Source: an uncultured Pelagibacteraceae bacterium
GTDB taxonomy: Bacteria; Pseudomonadota; Alphaproteobacteria; Pelagibacterales; Pelagibacteraceae
Direction: 5' to 3'
DNA: 64,000 bases
Assembly: GCA_902628565.1 (NCBI GenBank)
Contig: CACONR010000003.1
Coordinates: 30,722 to 94,721 of the forward strand
Part shown: piece by piece, positions 9,946-21,100 of the stretch
How the letters are laid out: every line of letters starts with the position of its first letter
Position numbering within the stretch: the stretch's first letter is position 1
Position numbers and translations under genes: made by a program
Notes under the pieces: generated by a model
What the model was told of the DNA's origin: nothing
Seen by the model: the letters and a program-made list of their open reading frames with translations, nothing else
Database searches by the model: none

Positions 9946-10684
9946 TTATTAATTTTAACTCTTTTTTCAATATCTTGAGCCATTTTGGTGAAGATAAACT
10001 ATGATCACCATTTTTTATAACTACTAATTTCTTTTTCTTAGATTGAAATATTTTCAAAACTTTTTTTGAGTAAATTACAGGTACAGATTTATCTTTACTC
10101 CCGTGAACCATTGTTACATTTATATTTTGATTTATTTTTTTATTTAAAATTTTATTTTTTTTTCCATCTTTTATCAATTGATAAGTGATTGGATATTCAT
10201 AATCGCCATGTTTTAAATTTATTAAACCTTTTTTTTTAATTTCTATCTTCATTTTATTAGAAAATTTATTCCACAATAGTTTATCTAAAAATTCTGGCGC
10301 TGAACCTATTCCTAAAAAACCTTTAATTTTGTTTTTGATAAGACTAAACTGGTTTAAAGAAATCCAAGCTCCCATACTTGATCCTATAAATATAATATCG
10401 TTTTTTTTTACAACTTTTTTAATTACTAAAGTAGTATCCCTAGTCCATTTTGAAATATTACCATTAATAAATTTTCCCGATGATTTGCCATGACCTGAAT
10501 ATTCTAAAGCAAGAAAACCCAGTTTATTTTTTTTTGCAAATTTTAAAAATGCTTGAGGTTTTTTACCTTCCAAATCTGACATAAAACCATGCAAAAAAAC
10601 AATGTAGGTGGCATTTTTTTGATGTAGTTTTAAATACCTTAATTTTCTGGAATCAGAAATTTTTAAGTAATTAAAATTTGTCAT
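9938..10684 (-). CDS. Alpha/beta hydrolase
   Basis: A 248-aa serine hydrolase fold protein. The oxyanion region is HGFMSDLEG (residues 32-40), the nucleophile elbow is GSSMG with S103, and likely acid/base residues are in GSKDKSVP (about 193) and GDHSLSS (about 226). This type resembles small cytosolic esterases/peptidase-like hydrolases; the substrate is unknown. It is transcribed toward gltB and divergently from the next glycosyltransferase. The protein is unusually lysine-rich and its gene is dense in poly-A/T runs. Confidence 0.8.
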   Translation of the reverse strand: MTNFNYLKISDSRKLRYLKLHQKNATYIVFLHGFMSDLEGKKPQAFLKFAKKNKLGFLALEYSGHGKSSGKFINGNISKWTRDTTLVIKKVVKKNDIIFIGSSMGAWISLNQFSLIKNKIKGFLGIGSAPEFLDKLLWNKFSNKMKIEIKKKGLINLKHGDYEYPITYQLIKDGKKNKILNKKINQNINVTMVHGSKDKSVPVIYSKKVLKIFQSKKKKLVVIKNGDHSLSSPKWLKILKKELKLIIN

Positions 10685-10726
10685 AAAAGTTTATTAGTTT
10701 TGTCTATTATTATATAATTATTTTAA

Positions 10727-11881
10727 ATGTCATCTAATTTAAATGTTTTGCAAGTAATCCCAAAATTAGGTTACGGAGGTGCAGAAACTGGTTGCTATGA
10801 TATTGCACATTTTTTACCTGAAAATAATTGTAAATCTTACATTGTTACAAGTGGTGGAGAGTTAACTAAATTTGTTGATAAAAAAAAAGTAAAATTAATA
10901 AGGCTTCCTGTTCATAGCAAAAATCCATTATTGATTTTGATAAATTCGATTATCTTAATAGCAATAATTTTGATTTTTAACATTTCAATTGTTCACGCAA
11001 GAAGTCGAGCACCAGCTTGGTCGTGTTTATTTGCAACAAAATTAACTAGAAGAAAGTTTGTTACTACATTTCATGGGACTTATAATTTTAGAGGTAGATT
11101 AAAAAAATTTTATAATTCAGTAATGGTAAGGTCAGATTTAGTAATAGCAGGATCAAACTTTATCTTTTCACATATTCAAGAGAATTATCAGGAATTCTTG
11201 AATTCTAAAAAAAAATTTTTAGTAATTTTTAGGGGCATAAATGTAGATTATTTTGATCCAACAACCAAAATTGAAGCTGATGAAAAAAAACTTTTAAATG
11301 AGTGGAATATTAGTGATGAAAAAAAAATAATTCTCATGCCAGGTCGACTTACGTCATGGAAAGGCCAAGAATTATTTATTGAGGCAATAAATTTAGTTAA
11401 AATTGAATTAGGATACGAAGCATTTCATGCTGTAATATTAGGCAGTGATCAGGGAAGAGATTCTTACAAAGAAAAACTTATCAAATTAACTGAAAGGTAT
11501 AATCTGACCAATCAAGTAAAATTTATTGAACATTGTAAGGATATGGCATTAGCTTATAGTGTTTCTGATTTTATAGTTTCAGCATCAATTGAACCCGAAG
11601 CTTTTGGAAGAGTTGCGGTAGAGGCACAATCTATGGAAAAAATAATCATTGCTAGTAATATTGGAGGATCAAATGAGACAATTTTAAACGAAAAAACTGG
11701 TTTATTATTTGAATCTGGTGACGCTGGCTCCTTAAGTAAAAAAATCATTCAAGCAATGACAATGGATGAAACTTCCTTAAAATTAATGGGTAAGGAGGGA
11801 AGAAAAAACATTATAAAAAAATTTAATGTTGAAAAAATGTGTTTTTCTACTTATTCAGAGTATAAGAGATTACTAAATTAA
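10727..11881 (+). CDS. Glycosyltransferase family 4 protein
   Basis: A 384-aa GT-B glycosyltransferase. The N-terminal half begins VLQVIPKLGYGGAETGCYD, the glycine-rich acceptor-side loop common in GT4 enzymes, and the C-terminal half has the donor-binding EPEAFGRVAVEAQSM (EX7E-type) motif near residue 290. It probably adds a sugar to a lipopolysaccharide or other glycan; the exact activity is not readable. The stop at 11879-11881 directly abuts the thrS ATG at 11882. A TATAAT box at 10713-10718 lies only 8 bases before the start codon, which would give a very short or absent leader. Confidence 0.85.
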   Translation: MSSNLNVLQVIPKLGYGGAETGCYDIAHFLPENNCKSYIVTSGGELTKFVDKKKVKLIRLPVHSKNPLLILINSIILIAIILIFNISIVHARSRAPAWSCLFATKLTRRKFVTTFHGTYNFRGRLKKFYNSVMVRSDLVIAGSNFIFSHIQENYQEFLNSKKKFLVIFRGINVDYFDPTTKIEADEKKLLNEWNISDEKKIILMPGRLTSWKGQELFIEAINLVKIELGYEAFHAVILGSDQGRDSYKEKLIKLTERYNLTNQVKFIEHCKDMALAYSVSDFIVSASIEPEAFGRVAVEAQSMEKIIIASNIGGSNETILNEKTGLLFESGDAGSLSKKIIQAMTMDETSLKLMGKEGRKNIIKKFNVEKMCFSTYSEYKRLLN

Positions 11882-13804
11882 ATGCCTATAATTACTTTAC
11901 CAGACGGAAACAATTTAGATTTTCCTAAAAAAGTTACAGGCCTAGAGATTGCTGAAAAAATTAGCAAATCATTAGCAAAACAAGCCTTAATAATGAGTGT
12001 GAATGGAGAATTAAAAGATTTATATTTTTCGATTGACAAAAATTGTTCCGTTAAAATTTTTACAGCAAAAGACCCAGAGGGTTTAGAGGTTATTAGACAT
12101 GACGCTGCACATATCATGGCTATGGCAGTTCAAGAATTATATCCAGGCACCCAAGTTACTATTGGACCAGTTATAGAAAATGGATTTTATTATGACTTTG
12201 CCAGACAGGAACCTTTTACAGATGACGATCTCAAAAAAATTGAAGAAAGGATGTCAGAAATAATTGATAAAGACTTAAAAACAAGACGAGAAGTATGGGA
12301 AAGAGATAAAGCAATTAAGCATTTTAAAAAAATTGGAGAAAAATATAAGGCTGAAATTATTGAGAGTATTCCGGAAACTGAGGAACTTTCAGTCTATCAT
12401 CATGGTGATACTTGGTATGATTTATGTAGAGGACCTCATTTAGTATCATCTAGTAAAATTGGTAAGGCCTTTAAACTCACAAAAGTTTCAGGCGCATATT
12501 GGCGAGGTGACTCAAAAAATGAAATGCTTCAAAGGATCTACGGAACAAGTTGGGCCTCCCAGAAAGATTTAGACGATTATTTAAAAAGAATTGAAGAGGC
12601 AGAAAAAAGAGATCATCGTAAATTGGGCAAAGAAATGGATTTGTTTCATTTTAGAGAAGAAAGTCCAGGATCTGTTTTTTGGCATGAGAAAGGTTGGACT
12701 TTATTTCAAAAATTAATTAATTACATGAGAGCTAAACAGGACTTAGCCGGATACAAAGAGGTGAATACACCAGAGGTATTAGACAGATTATTGTGGGAAA
12801 AATCAGGACATTGGGAAAAATATGGGGAAAATATGTATACCTCAGAAACTCCTGATGAAAAAGTTTTTGCAATTAAACCAATGAATTGCCCTGGACATAT
12901 ACAAGTTTTTAATCAAGGTCTTAAAAGTTATCGAGATTTACCTTTAAGAATTACTGAGTTTGGAAAAGTTCATAGATATGAACCATCTGGTGCTTTACAT
13001 GGATTATTAAGAGTAAGAGCATTCACTCAAGATGATGCTCATATTTTTTGCTCCGAAGATCAAATTACAAGTGAATGTTTAAATGTTACAAATTTGATAT
13101 TAGAAATTTATAAAGATCTAGGTTTCGAAAATGTAATTCTGAAATATGCCGATAGGCCAGAGGTAAGAGTTGGTGAGGATGAAATTTGGGACAAGGCTGA
13201 AGCATCTTTGTTAAAGGCAGTCAAAGCTTCTAAACTTGAGTATAGTATAAATAAAGGTGAGGGAGCATTTTATGGTCCAAAAATAGAATTTGTTTTAAGA
13301 GATGCAATAGGAAGAGATTGGCAATGTGGAACAGTTCAAGTTGATTTAAATTTACCAGGTAGACTAGATGCATCATACGTAGATAAAGATGGCACTAAGA
13401 AAGTTCCTGTTATGTTACATCGTGCATTATTTGGATCACTTGAGAGATTTATAGGTATACTGATTGAAAACTATGCTGGAAAATTTCCATTTTGGATATC
13501 TCCGCTACAAACAGTTGTTATACCTATTTCCGAAGACTTCGAAGAATACGCAAAAAAAGTTTCCAATAAGATAAGAGAAGTTGGTATTACATCAATGGTT
13601 GATTTAAAAAATCATAATTTAAATTATAAAATAAGAGATCATTCATTAGCAAAAATACCTCTTTTAATAATTTGTGGTAAAAAAGAAGTTGACAGTAACT
13701 CAGTAACCATTAGAAGGTTGGATTCAAATAAACAAGAAAATATGGAACTAAACTCATTTCTAAAAAAATTTTCTGCTTTAAATAAAGCACCTTCAAATAT
13801 TTAA
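11882..13804 (+). CDS. thrS: Threonyl-tRNA synthetase
   Basis: Class II synthetase of 640 aa charging tRNA-Thr. The domain order is TGS (1-60), the editing/SAD domain with HDAAHIMAMAV and YDLCRGPHL motifs (about 70-210), a catalytic core with motif 2/3 regions (FGKVHRYEPSGALHGLLRVR; MLHRALFGSLERFIGIL) and a C-terminal anticodon-binding domain (about 540-630). Full length for the family. It heads the thrS-infC-rpmI-rplT-pheST run and abuts infC with no spacer. Confidence 0.97.
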   Translation: MPIITLPDGNNLDFPKKVTGLEIAEKISKSLAKQALIMSVNGELKDLYFSIDKNCSVKIFTAKDPEGLEVIRHDAAHIMAMAVQELYPGTQVTIGPVIENGFYYDFARQEPFTDDDLKKIEERMSEIIDKDLKTRREVWERDKAIKHFKKIGEKYKAEIIESIPETEELSVYHHGDTWYDLCRGPHLVSSSKIGKAFKLTKVSGAYWRGDSKNEMLQRIYGTSWASQKDLDDYLKRIEEAEKRDHRKLGKEMDLFHFREESPGSVFWHEKGWTLFQKLINYMRAKQDLAGYKEVNTPEVLDRLLWEKSGHWEKYGENMYTSETPDEKVFAIKPMNCPGHIQVFNQGLKSYRDLPLRITEFGKVHRYEPSGALHGLLRVRAFTQDDAHIFCSEDQITSECLNVTNLILEIYKDLGFENVILKYADRPEVRVGEDEIWDKAEASLLKAVKASKLEYSINKGEGAFYGPKIEFVLRDAIGRDWQCGTVQVDLNLPGRLDASYVDKDGTKKVPVMLHRALFGSLERFIGILIENYAGKFPFWISPLQTVVIPISEDFEEYAKKVSNKIREVGITSMVDLKNHNLNYKIRDHSLAKIPLLIICGKKEVDSNSVTIRRLDSNKQENMELNSFLKKFSALNKAPSNI

Positions 13805-14350
13805 GTGGCAGATTTTAAGCAAAACTATTTTCAAAGAAGGACCAAGGATCGTGGACCTCGATCAAATAACAGAATCTCCTCACCTGAGGTTCAAGTTATC
13901 GCAAGCGATGGAGAAAATTTAGGTGTGTTAAATACTAATGAGGCAATCACAATGGCAAAAAATCAAGGATTGGATTTAATCGAAATTGCCCCAAATGCCA
14001 ATCCCCCAGTTTGTAAAATTATGGACATGGGAAAATATAAATATGATGCGCAAAAAAAAGCGAACCTTGCAAAAAAGAAACAAAAAATAATTGCTTTAAA
14101 AGAAATTAAAATGAGACCAGTAACTGAAACGCATGATTATGAATTTAAAGTAAAAAATGCTAAAAAATTTATTGCTAAAGGTGATAAGGTGAAGTTTACC
14201 ATTAGGTTTAAAGGACGTGAACTTCAACACTCTCATTTAGGGAATGAATTGATGGCCAAAATTAAAGAAGATATGAAAGATATTGGTAAAGTTGAATTGC
14301 ACCCCAAGTTTGATGGGAAGCAAATGATTATGGTAATTCAACCTTTATAG
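13805..14350 (+). CDS. infC: Translation initiation factor IF-3
   Basis: The 181-aa factor binds the 30S subunit and enforces start-codon and initiator-tRNA selection. The N-domain (about 20-85, with NEAITMAKNQGLDLIEIAPN) and C-domain (KEIKMRPVTETHDYEFKVKNAKKF, kinked by a linker) are both present. The start is GTG at 13805, immediately after the thrS TAA; no ATG occurs upstream in frame. infC is known in enterobacteria for an unusual autoregulated start codon, so the non-ATG start here may be functional, although GTG is a weaker discriminator than AUU. Confidence 0.95.
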   Translation: MADFKQNYFQRRTKDRGPRSNNRISSPEVQVIASDGENLGVLNTNEAITMAKNQGLDLIEIAPNANPPVCKIMDMGKYKYDAQKKANLAKKKQKIIALKEIKMRPVTETHDYEFKVKNAKKFIAKGDKVKFTIRFKGRELQHSHLGNELMAKIKEDMKDIGKVELHPKFDGKQMIMVIQPL

Positions 14351-14403
14351 GCTTTAATATAGGTTGTAAATTTTCAACATTCTTTGTATAACCTCGTCCA
14401 ATT

Positions 14404-14610
14404 ATGCCAAAATTAAAAACAAAAAGCTCAGCAAAAAAAAGATTTAAAATTTCAGCTAGAGGGAAAGTTATGATGGCTCAAGCTGGAAAGAGGCACGGCA
14501 TGATAAAAAGAACTAATTCTCAGATTAGAAAACTTAGGGGTACTACTGTGATGTCAAAACAAGATGGTAAGATTGTTAAATCGTATATGCCCTATAGCTT
14601 AAGAGGTTAA
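14404..14610 (+). CDS. rpmI: 50S ribosomal protein L35
   Basis: A 68-aa basic protein beginning [18 protein letters not shown], the signature of L35. It lies 53 bases after infC and one base before rplT. The 53-base gap is where L20-dependent control acts in other bacteria, but I see no convincing pseudoknot here. Confidence 0.96.
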   Translation: MPKLKTKSSAKKRFKISARGKVMMAQAGKRHGMIKRTNSQIRKLRGTTVMSKQDGKIVKSYMPYSLRG

Positions 14611-14611
14611 A

Positions 14612-14968
14612 ATGGCAAGAGTCAAAAGAGGTGTAACAAGCAGAGCTAAACATAAAAAAGTTTTAAAAGCTGTAAAAGGTCAGTGGGGAAGAAGAAAAAA
14701 TACTATCAGAGTTGCAAAGCAAGCTATGGAAAAAGCTATGCAATATGCATATAGAGATCGAAGAAATAAGAAAAGAGATTTCAAATCATTGTGGATACAA
14801 AGAATCAACGCGGGTGTAAGAGCTGAAGGTTTGACATATTCCAAGTTTATTTATGGTCTAAATAAATGTGGAATTAAAATTGATAGAAAAATTTTAGCTG
14901 AGATAGCCTATGATAGCCCAGAAGCCTTTAAAACTATTGTCCAAAAAGCACAATCTGCTTTAAATTAA
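14612..14968 (+). CDS. rplT: 50S ribosomal protein L20
   Basis: A 118-aa rRNA-binding protein with the long basic N-terminal helix ([19 protein letters not shown]) and the conserved [20 protein letters not shown] core. It follows L35 in the standard infC-rpmI-rplT order and precedes pheS by 43 bases. Length is typical. Confidence 0.97.
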   Translation: MARVKRGVTSRAKHKKVLKAVKGQWGRRKNTIRVAKQAMEKAMQYAYRDRRNKKRDFKSLWIQRINAGVRAEGLTYSKFIYGLNKCGIKIDRKILAEIAYDSPEAFKTIVQKAQSALN

Positions 14969-15011
14969 TCTTCACTATTGTTTTATTTCGCTGAAGAAAT
15001 AATCTGTAAAA

Positions 15012-16079
15012 ATGTCTGATCTAAAAAAAATAAGAGACGAGTTTATATCAAAATTAAAAGGTAAAATAGATCTAGCAGAACTAAATCAAATTAAATTAGA
15101 TCTATTTGGTAAAAACGGTTTGGTCTCATCTCAATTTAAAAAAATAGGTACTATTGATGTCTCAGAAAGAAAAAAATTTGCATCTGATTTGAATATAATT
15201 AAGGATGAACTTCAAGATCTTATTAATTTTAAAATAAACGAAATACAAAAAGCAAATATCAATGAAAAATTGGAAAAAGAAAAAATTGATGTTACTTTAC
15301 CAGAGCGATCATTTGTAAGGGGTAAAATTCATCCTGTATCACAAACAATTGATGAAATATCTTCTATATTTTCCGAAATAGGCTTCAGTGTAGAGGAAGG
15401 ACCGGATGTTGAAAATGAATATAACAATTTTACTGCTTTAAATACTCCAGACAATCATCCAGCAAGAGATATGCATGATACATTTTATCTTGATGATAAA
15501 AAAGAAAGATTGTTACGTACTCATACGTCTCCTGTTCAAATAAGAACAATGTTAAAAGACAAACCACCTTTTAAAATAATTGCACCTGGTAGAACATACA
15601 GATCAGATAGTGACCAAACACATTCACCAATGTTTCATCAAGTTGAAGGTCTTCATATAGACAAAAATATAAACATGGGTCATTTAAAAGGGTGTTTGAA
15701 TTATTTTATCAAAGAATTTTTTGAAGTTAAAAAAATAAAAATGAGATTTAGGCCAAGTCATTTTCCTTTCACAGAACCATCTGCCGAAGTTGATATTGGA
15801 TATGAAATCAAAGATGGAAAAATTGTTATAGGGGAAGGTGATCAGTGGCTAGAAATATTAGGTTGTGGGATGGTTCATCCAAATGTTTTAAAAAATGTAA
15901 AGGTAGATCCAACTAAGTTTCAAGGTTATGCGTTTGGAATAGGAATTGATAGACTGGCGATGTTAAAATATGGAATTAATGATCTTAGAGCTTTCTTTGA
16001 TTGTGATTATAGATGGTTAAATCATTTTGGATTTGATCCTTTGGACGTACCCACAAACTATAGAGGCTTAAGTAGATGA
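15012..16079 (+). CDS. pheS: Phenylalanyl-tRNA synthetase alpha subunit
   Basis: Catalytic subunit (355 aa) of the alpha2-beta2 class II synthetase. An N-terminal coiled coil (about 1-90) is followed by the core with motif 2 ([33 protein letters not shown]) and motif 3 ([15 protein letters not shown]). The stop overlaps the pheT start by four bases (ATGA), so the subunits should be translated in balance. Confidence 0.97.
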   Translation: MSDLKKIRDEFISKLKGKIDLAELNQIKLDLFGKNGLVSSQFKKIGTIDVSERKKFASDLNIIKDELQDLINFKINEIQKANINEKLEKEKIDVTLPERSFVRGKIHPVSQTIDEISSIFSEIGFSVEEGPDVENEYNNFTALNTPDNHPARDMHDTFYLDDKKERLLRTHTSPVQIRTMLKDKPPFKIIAPGRTYRSDSDQTHSPMFHQVEGLHIDKNINMGHLKGCLNYFIKEFFEVKKIKMRFRPSHFPFTEPSAEVDIGYEIKDGKIVIGEGDQWLEILGCGMVHPNVLKNVKVDPTKFQGYAFGIGIDRLAMLKYGINDLRAFFDCDYRWLNHFGFDPLDVPTNYRGLSR

Positions 16080-18481
16080 AAATCACATTTGATTGGTTAA
16101 AAGATCATTTAAAAACTAATTTGAAAGAAAAAAATCTTTTAGAAAAACTTACCAATATAGGACTAGAGGTAGAAAGTGTGGAAAGCCTTTCATCTGATAA
16201 TCAATTATTTAAAGTTGCAAAAATTATCAAGATAGAAAAACATCCAAACGCAGACCGACTTAAAGTTTGTGATGTAAACATCGGTGAGAAAGAGCTTAAA
16301 AAAGTTGTGTGTGGTGCCACCAATGCGAACGAAGGACTTATTACCATATACGCACCTCCAGGTGCAACTATCCCAAAAACTAACACAAAATTAGAAATAG
16401 TAAAAATTAGAGGCGTAACTTCTTACGGAATGCTTTGCTCTGAGTCTGAGTTAAATTTATCTGATGAAAGTGATGGTATTACCGAATTATCAAAAAAATA
16501 TGAAAAAAATATTGGTAAAAGTTATTTTTCAAAATCGAAATCTAATATTATTGATTTATCTATTACACCTAATCGACCAGATTGTCTTGGTGTAAAGGGA
16601 ATAGCTAGAGATCTTGCCGCTTCAGGTTTTGGACGGCTAATAGTATCTAAAGAAAAACAAATTAAATTAAAAACAAAACAAACTTTAAAAGTTAAGATTA
16701 ATAAGGAGAAAGGACAAGGATGTAGTGCTTTTGGAAGTTGTTTAATCAAAAATGTGAAAAATAATGAGAGTCCTCAATGGCTCAAAGATAAACTAATTTC
16801 AGTTGGTCAAAAACCTATTTCAGCTATTGTTGATGTAACAAATTATGTAATGCTTGATATTAATCGACCATTACACGCATATGATGCTGACAAAATTGAA
16901 AAAGGGATAATCGTAAGAAACTCAAAGTCTGGAGAAGAATTTACAGCACTGGACAATAAAATTTATAAGTTAGAAAAAGGTATGTGTGTCATTAGTGATA
17001 ACAAAGGAGTTTTAGGATTAGGTGGAATTATTGGAGGCACAAGAACAGCCACAGAATTTGATACAAAAAATATATTATTAGAGTCTGCTTATTTCGATCC
17101 AAGATCAATTAGAAATACGGCAAAAAAATTGAATTTAGATACAGATGCAAAATTTAGATTTGAAAGAGGAATTGATCCATTATCTATCGAAACTGGTTTA
17201 AAGAAAGCAGCATCACTAATTCAAGAAATTTGTGGTGGCGAGGTTAGTAAAATCGATATACAAAAAATTGAGTCTTATAAAACCAAAACTATAAACTTTG
17301 ATGTAAATTCTTTTGAAAATATAGTTGGATTTAAAATTTCTGAAAAGGAAATGAAAAGAATTTTGACTGATCTTGGTTTTATAATTAAAAAAGAAAAAAA
17401 TTTTTTAAAGTTGAAAGTTCCATCTTGGAGACCAGATATTTCACAGCAAATAGATATTATTGAAGAATTGGTAAGAATAAGTGGTTATGATAAAATAAAA
17501 ACATTAGATCCAATTAAGGAGAGATCTAAATCTACTTTAACTAAAACTCAAAGATTATTCCATTTCTTACAAAGAGCAATTGCTTCAAAGGGTTATTTAG
17601 AGACAATAACATGGTCATTTACAGATCAAAGTTATAACGATCACTTTAGAGAAACTAATAAAGAGGTAAAAATTGTAAACCCTATAAGTTCTGAATTGGG
17701 AGTTTTAAGAAATTCCATATTTTCAAATTTAATTATGTATATGAGTAAAAATTTAGATAGAGGCTTTAAAGATTTATCTATATTTGAGATAGGTCCTGTT
17801 TTTACTGGTTCAAATCCAGGTGAACAAAAGATAGTAGTTTGTGGTTTGTCAGCAGGAAAAAAATCAAGACTTTCTTGGATCGATAAAGAGAGAAATATTG
17901 ATTTATTTGATGCAAAAAGAGATGTGGTGCAAACTTTGAACGAAGCAGGTTATAATTCTGATCAATTTTTTATTGATAGCAAAACACCCAATTATTATCA
18001 TCCAGGGAAGTCTGGTAGAATTTTCTTAGATCATAGTAAAGATAAAGTTGCTGCTTGCTTTGGTGAAATTCATCCCAATATCCTGAAAAAAATTGATATT
18101 AAAACTGATAATTTAATTGGTTTTGAAATCTTTTTAGAAAATTTAAAACTTCCAAGACAAACATTTAAAGATCAAAAATTGAAGTTTTCTGTATCGGATT
18201 TTCAAAAATCAGAGCGAGATTTTGCATTTGTCGTTAATAAAGATGTAGAAGCACAAGAGTTAATAAGTGTAATTTCTAATGTGAATCCAAATCTTATTAG
18301 CAATATAAAAGTTTTTGATGTTTATGAAGGTGGAAATATCCCAGATAACCAAAAGTCTATAGCTATCAGCATCACAATTCAGTCATCAGAAAAAACTTTG
18401 AACGACAAGGATTTAGAGAAAATTAATAATTCAATCATCGAAGCAGTAGAAAATAAAACTGGTGCTAAAATTAGATCTTAA
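16076..18481 (+). CDS. pheT: Phenylalanyl-tRNA synthetase beta subunit
   Basis: The 801-aa partner of PheS has an N-terminal tRNA-binding domain (about 40-150, [15 protein letters not shown]), B3/B4 editing region (about 210-375), B5 domain (about 405-470), a degenerate synthetase fold and the C-terminal ferredoxin-fold anticodon-binding domain (about 705-800, [14 protein letters not shown]). Length and order are normal. It precedes lepA by 7 bases. Confidence 0.97.
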   Translation: MKITFDWLKDHLKTNLKEKNLLEKLTNIGLEVESVESLSSDNQLFKVAKIIKIEKHPNADRLKVCDVNIGEKELKKVVCGATNANEGLITIYAPPGATIPKTNTKLEIVKIRGVTSYGMLCSESELNLSDESDGITELSKKYEKNIGKSYFSKSKSNIIDLSITPNRPDCLGVKGIARDLAASGFGRLIVSKEKQIKLKTKQTLKVKINKEKGQGCSAFGSCLIKNVKNNESPQWLKDKLISVGQKPISAIVDVTNYVMLDINRPLHAYDADKIEKGIIVRNSKSGEEFTALDNKIYKLEKGMCVISDNKGVLGLGGIIGGTRTATEFDTKNILLESAYFDPRSIRNTAKKLNLDTDAKFRFERGIDPLSIETGLKKAASLIQEICGGEVSKIDIQKIESYKTKTINFDVNSFENIVGFKISEKEMKRILTDLGFIIKKEKNFLKLKVPSWRPDISQQIDIIEELVRISGYDKIKTLDPIKERSKSTLTKTQRLFHFLQRAIASKGYLETITWSFTDQSYNDHFRETNKEVKIVNPISSELGVLRNSIFSNLIMYMSKNLDRGFKDLSIFEIGPVFTGSNPGEQKIVVCGLSAGKKSRLSWIDKERNIDLFDAKRDVVQTLNEAGYNSDQFFIDSKTPNYYHPGKSGRIFLDHSKDKVAACFGEIHPNILKKIDIKTDNLIGFEIFLENLKLPRQTFKDQKLKFSVSDFQKSERDFAFVVNKDVEAQELISVISNVNPNLISNIKVFDVYEGGNIPDNQKSIAISITIQSSEKTLNDKDLEKINNSIIEAVENKTGAKIRS

Positions 18482-18488
18482 AATTTAA

Positions 18489-20297
18489 ATGAGCACAATC
18501 AATAATATAAGAAATTTTGCAATCATTGCTCATATTGATCATGGGAAATCTACAATAGCTGATAGAATAATTCATCAATGTGGTGGTTTGACAGAGAGAG
18601 AAATGAAATCGCAAGTACTTGATTCTATGGAAATAGAGAGAGAAAGAGGCATCACAATAAAAGCACAAACAGTAAAATTAAACTATAAAGCAAAAAATGG
18701 GAAAGATTATATTTTAAATATTATAGATACTCCTGGTCATGTAGATTTTAGTTATGAGGTAAGTAGATCTTTGTATGCCTGTGAAGGATCAATACTGATT
18801 GTAGATAGCACCCAAGGTGTTGAAGCTCAAACACTTGCTAATGTTTATCAGGCTTTAGACATTAATCATGAAATTATTCCTATCTTAAACAAAATAGATT
18901 TACCTGCTTCTGATTTAGATAGAACAAAAAAACAAATCGAAGATGTTATAGGAATTGATACTGAAAATGCAATTCCATGTTCAGGAAAGACAGGAGAAGG
19001 CATAAATAATATTCTAGAGCAAATTATTGATCAATTACCAAGCCCAAAAGGTGACTCTGATAAAGACTTAAAATGTTTATTAGTTGATAGTTGGTATGAC
19101 ACTTATTTAGGTGTCGTAATCTTAGTAAGAGTAATTAACGGTAAACTTTTAAAAAATATGAAAATTAAAATGCTTTCTACTAATCAAGATTATATAGTTG
19201 AAAAAGTTGGAGTTTTTACTCCAAAGGCAAAAGATATAGATGAATTAAATACTGGGGAAATAGGTTTTATTACTACAGGAATTAAAGTTCTTTCAGAGAC
19301 AAAAGTTGGTGACACTATCTGTGATGCAACGAAACCGCCTGTAAATGCATTGCCTGGGTTTAAACCAAGTAAACCTGTAGTTTTTTGTGGGTTGTTTCCT
19401 GTCGATAGTTCTGAGTATCAAAAATTAAAAGATGGGTTAGCTAAATTACAATTAAATGACGCAAGTTTTTCATATGAAGCAGAATCATCATCAGCTCTAG
19501 GATTAGGATTTAGATGTGGATTTTTAGGTCTCTTACATCTTGAAATCATCACTGAAAGATTAGAAAGAGAGTTTGACGTAAACTTATTAACAACCACGCC
19601 TGGAGTAGTTTATAAAGTTAAATTAAATAATGGTAAAAATATTGATTTACAAAATCCATCAACTCTTCCTGATCCAACAATTATTAGTTCAATTGAGGAG
19701 CCCTGGATCAAAGCAACCATAATTACTCCAGACGAATACCTGGGTTCAATAATCAAATTATGTCAGGATAAAAGAGGAATTCAAACTAATCTTTCATATT
19801 CAGGTAACAGAGCTGTATTAAATTATGAATTACCATTAAATGAAGTAGTTTTTGATTTTAATGACAGAATAAAATCTATGACTAGTGGTTATGCAAGTTT
19901 TGATTATGAAATTTTAGAGCATAGAGAGGGAGATTTGGTAAAGCTTAGCATTTTAGTTAATAGTGAACCAGTAGATGCACTGGCCATGATGATACATAAA
20001 GATTTTGCCCAAAAAACTGGAAGAGAAGTTTGTGAAAAATTAAAAGATTTGATACCTAGGCATAATTTTATGATTCCTGTACAAGCTGCAATTGGTGGTA
20101 AAATAATCGCAAGAGAGACAATTAAGGGATTTAAGAAAGATGTTTTGACAAAGATTCATGGTGGTGGAGCAACAGATAGAAAAAGAAAACTTTTAGAAAA
20201 ACAAAAAAAGGGAAAAGCAAGATCTAAACAATTTGGCAAAGTGGAAATCCCACAAGAAGCCTTTATAGGAGTTTTAAAAATAAAAGGCACCAAATGA
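18489..20297 (+). CDS. lepA: Elongation factor 4 (LepA GTPase)
   Basis: A 602-aa translational GTPase that acts on stalled or mistranslocated ribosomes. G1 is AHIDHGKST (residues 14-22), G2/G3 are [10 protein letters not shown] and DTPGHVDF, and G4 is NKID. The C-terminal LepA-specific domain ends with the [19 protein letters not shown]-type basic motif. The stop overlaps the following glycosyltransferase start by four bases (ATGA), an odd coupling between translation and glycan genes. Confidence 0.97.
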   Translation: MSTINNIRNFAIIAHIDHGKSTIADRIIHQCGGLTEREMKSQVLDSMEIERERGITIKAQTVKLNYKAKNGKDYILNIIDTPGHVDFSYEVSRSLYACEGSILIVDSTQGVEAQTLANVYQALDINHEIIPILNKIDLPASDLDRTKKQIEDVIGIDTENAIPCSGKTGEGINNILEQIIDQLPSPKGDSDKDLKCLLVDSWYDTYLGVVILVRVINGKLLKNMKIKMLSTNQDYIVEKVGVFTPKAKDIDELNTGEIGFITTGIKVLSETKVGDTICDATKPPVNALPGFKPSKPVVFCGLFPVDSSEYQKLKDGLAKLQLNDASFSYEAESSSALGLGFRCGFLGLLHLEIITERLEREFDVNLLTTTPGVVYKVKLNNGKNIDLQNPSTLPDPTIISSIEEPWIKATIITPDEYLGSIIKLCQDKRGIQTNLSYSGNRAVLNYELPLNEVVFDFNDRIKSMTSGYASFDYEILEHREGDLVKLSILVNSEPVDALAMMIHKDFAQKTGREVCEKLKDLIPRHNFMIPVQAAIGGKIIARETIKGFKKDVLTKIHGGGATDRKRKLLEKQKKGKARSKQFGKVEIPQEAFIGVLKIKGTK

Positions 20298-21100
20298 AAA
20301 TTTACGATTGTTTTATATTTTTTAATGAAAATTTATTAACTGAAATAAGATTTAACATATTGGATAAATATGTAGACTATTTTGTAATTTGTGAGTCTTA
20401 TTATGATCATAGAGGTAACATTAAGGGATATCTTTTTGATCATAAAAAATTTGAGAGTTTTAGTCATAAAATCATTTATTTAAAAATTGACAATTTTCCC
20501 AAAAGTTTAGGAATTTGGGAAAGGCAAGATTATCAAAGAAATTTTCTTATGAATGGATTAAAAGATACTCAGCCAGATGATTTAATAATATATTCAGATG
20601 CTGATGAAATTATTAATCCTGATGTCATAAGTGATATATCAAGTATTGGTGATAATATAGCTATTTGCGAACAATATTGTTTTTATTACAAATTAAATTT
20701 GTTGTCAGAGCAATATAAAGATGTTTGGGAAGGTAGTCGTGTTTCAAAATTTAAAAATTTGAAATCTTTTAGTTGGTTAAGACTTATTGCAAAAAAAAAT
20801 TTGAAATATAGCTTTTTAAGATTTGATAAATTTAAGAAAATAAAAGTAATTAATAAGGCTGGTTGGCATTTTTCATATTTAATGTCTGAGGAAGATATTC
20901 AGAAAAAGATTAAAGCATGGACACACTCCGAATTAGATACTATTGAAAATAATAATTTAGAGACAATAAGAAAAAGAGTAAAAGAAAAGAAAGATCTTTT
21001 TGGCAGGAATATTAAATTTTCAAAATTGGAGTTTAGTAAACAATTTTTTCCAGAATATTTAATAAAAAATCAAAATTTTTATAGAAATTGGATTATATAA
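20294..21100 (+). CDS. Glycosyltransferase, GT17-like
   Basis: A 268-aa protein resembling family 17 glycosyltransferases (beta-1,4-N-acetylglucosaminyltransferase type). It starts with [19 protein letters not shown], has the [10 protein letters not shown] segment and a DxD-like YSDADEI metal-binding site near residue 97, followed by AGWHFSYL. It begins the surface-glycan block that sits between lepA and tRNA-Ser, overlapping lepA by 4 bases and the convergent epimerase by 8. Acceptor and sugar are unknown. Confidence 0.75.
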   Translation: MKIYDCFIFFNENLLTEIRFNILDKYVDYFVICESYYDHRGNIKGYLFDHKKFESFSHKIIYLKIDNFPKSLGIWERQDYQRNFLMNGLKDTQPDDLIIYSDADEIINPDVISDISSIGDNIAICEQYCFYYKLNLLSEQYKDVWEGSRVSKFKNLKSFSWLRLIAKKNLKYSFLRFDKFKKIKVINKAGWHFSYLMSEEDIQKKIKAWTHSELDTIENNNLETIRKRVKEKKDLFGRNIKFSKLEFSKQFFPEYLIKNQNFYRNWII

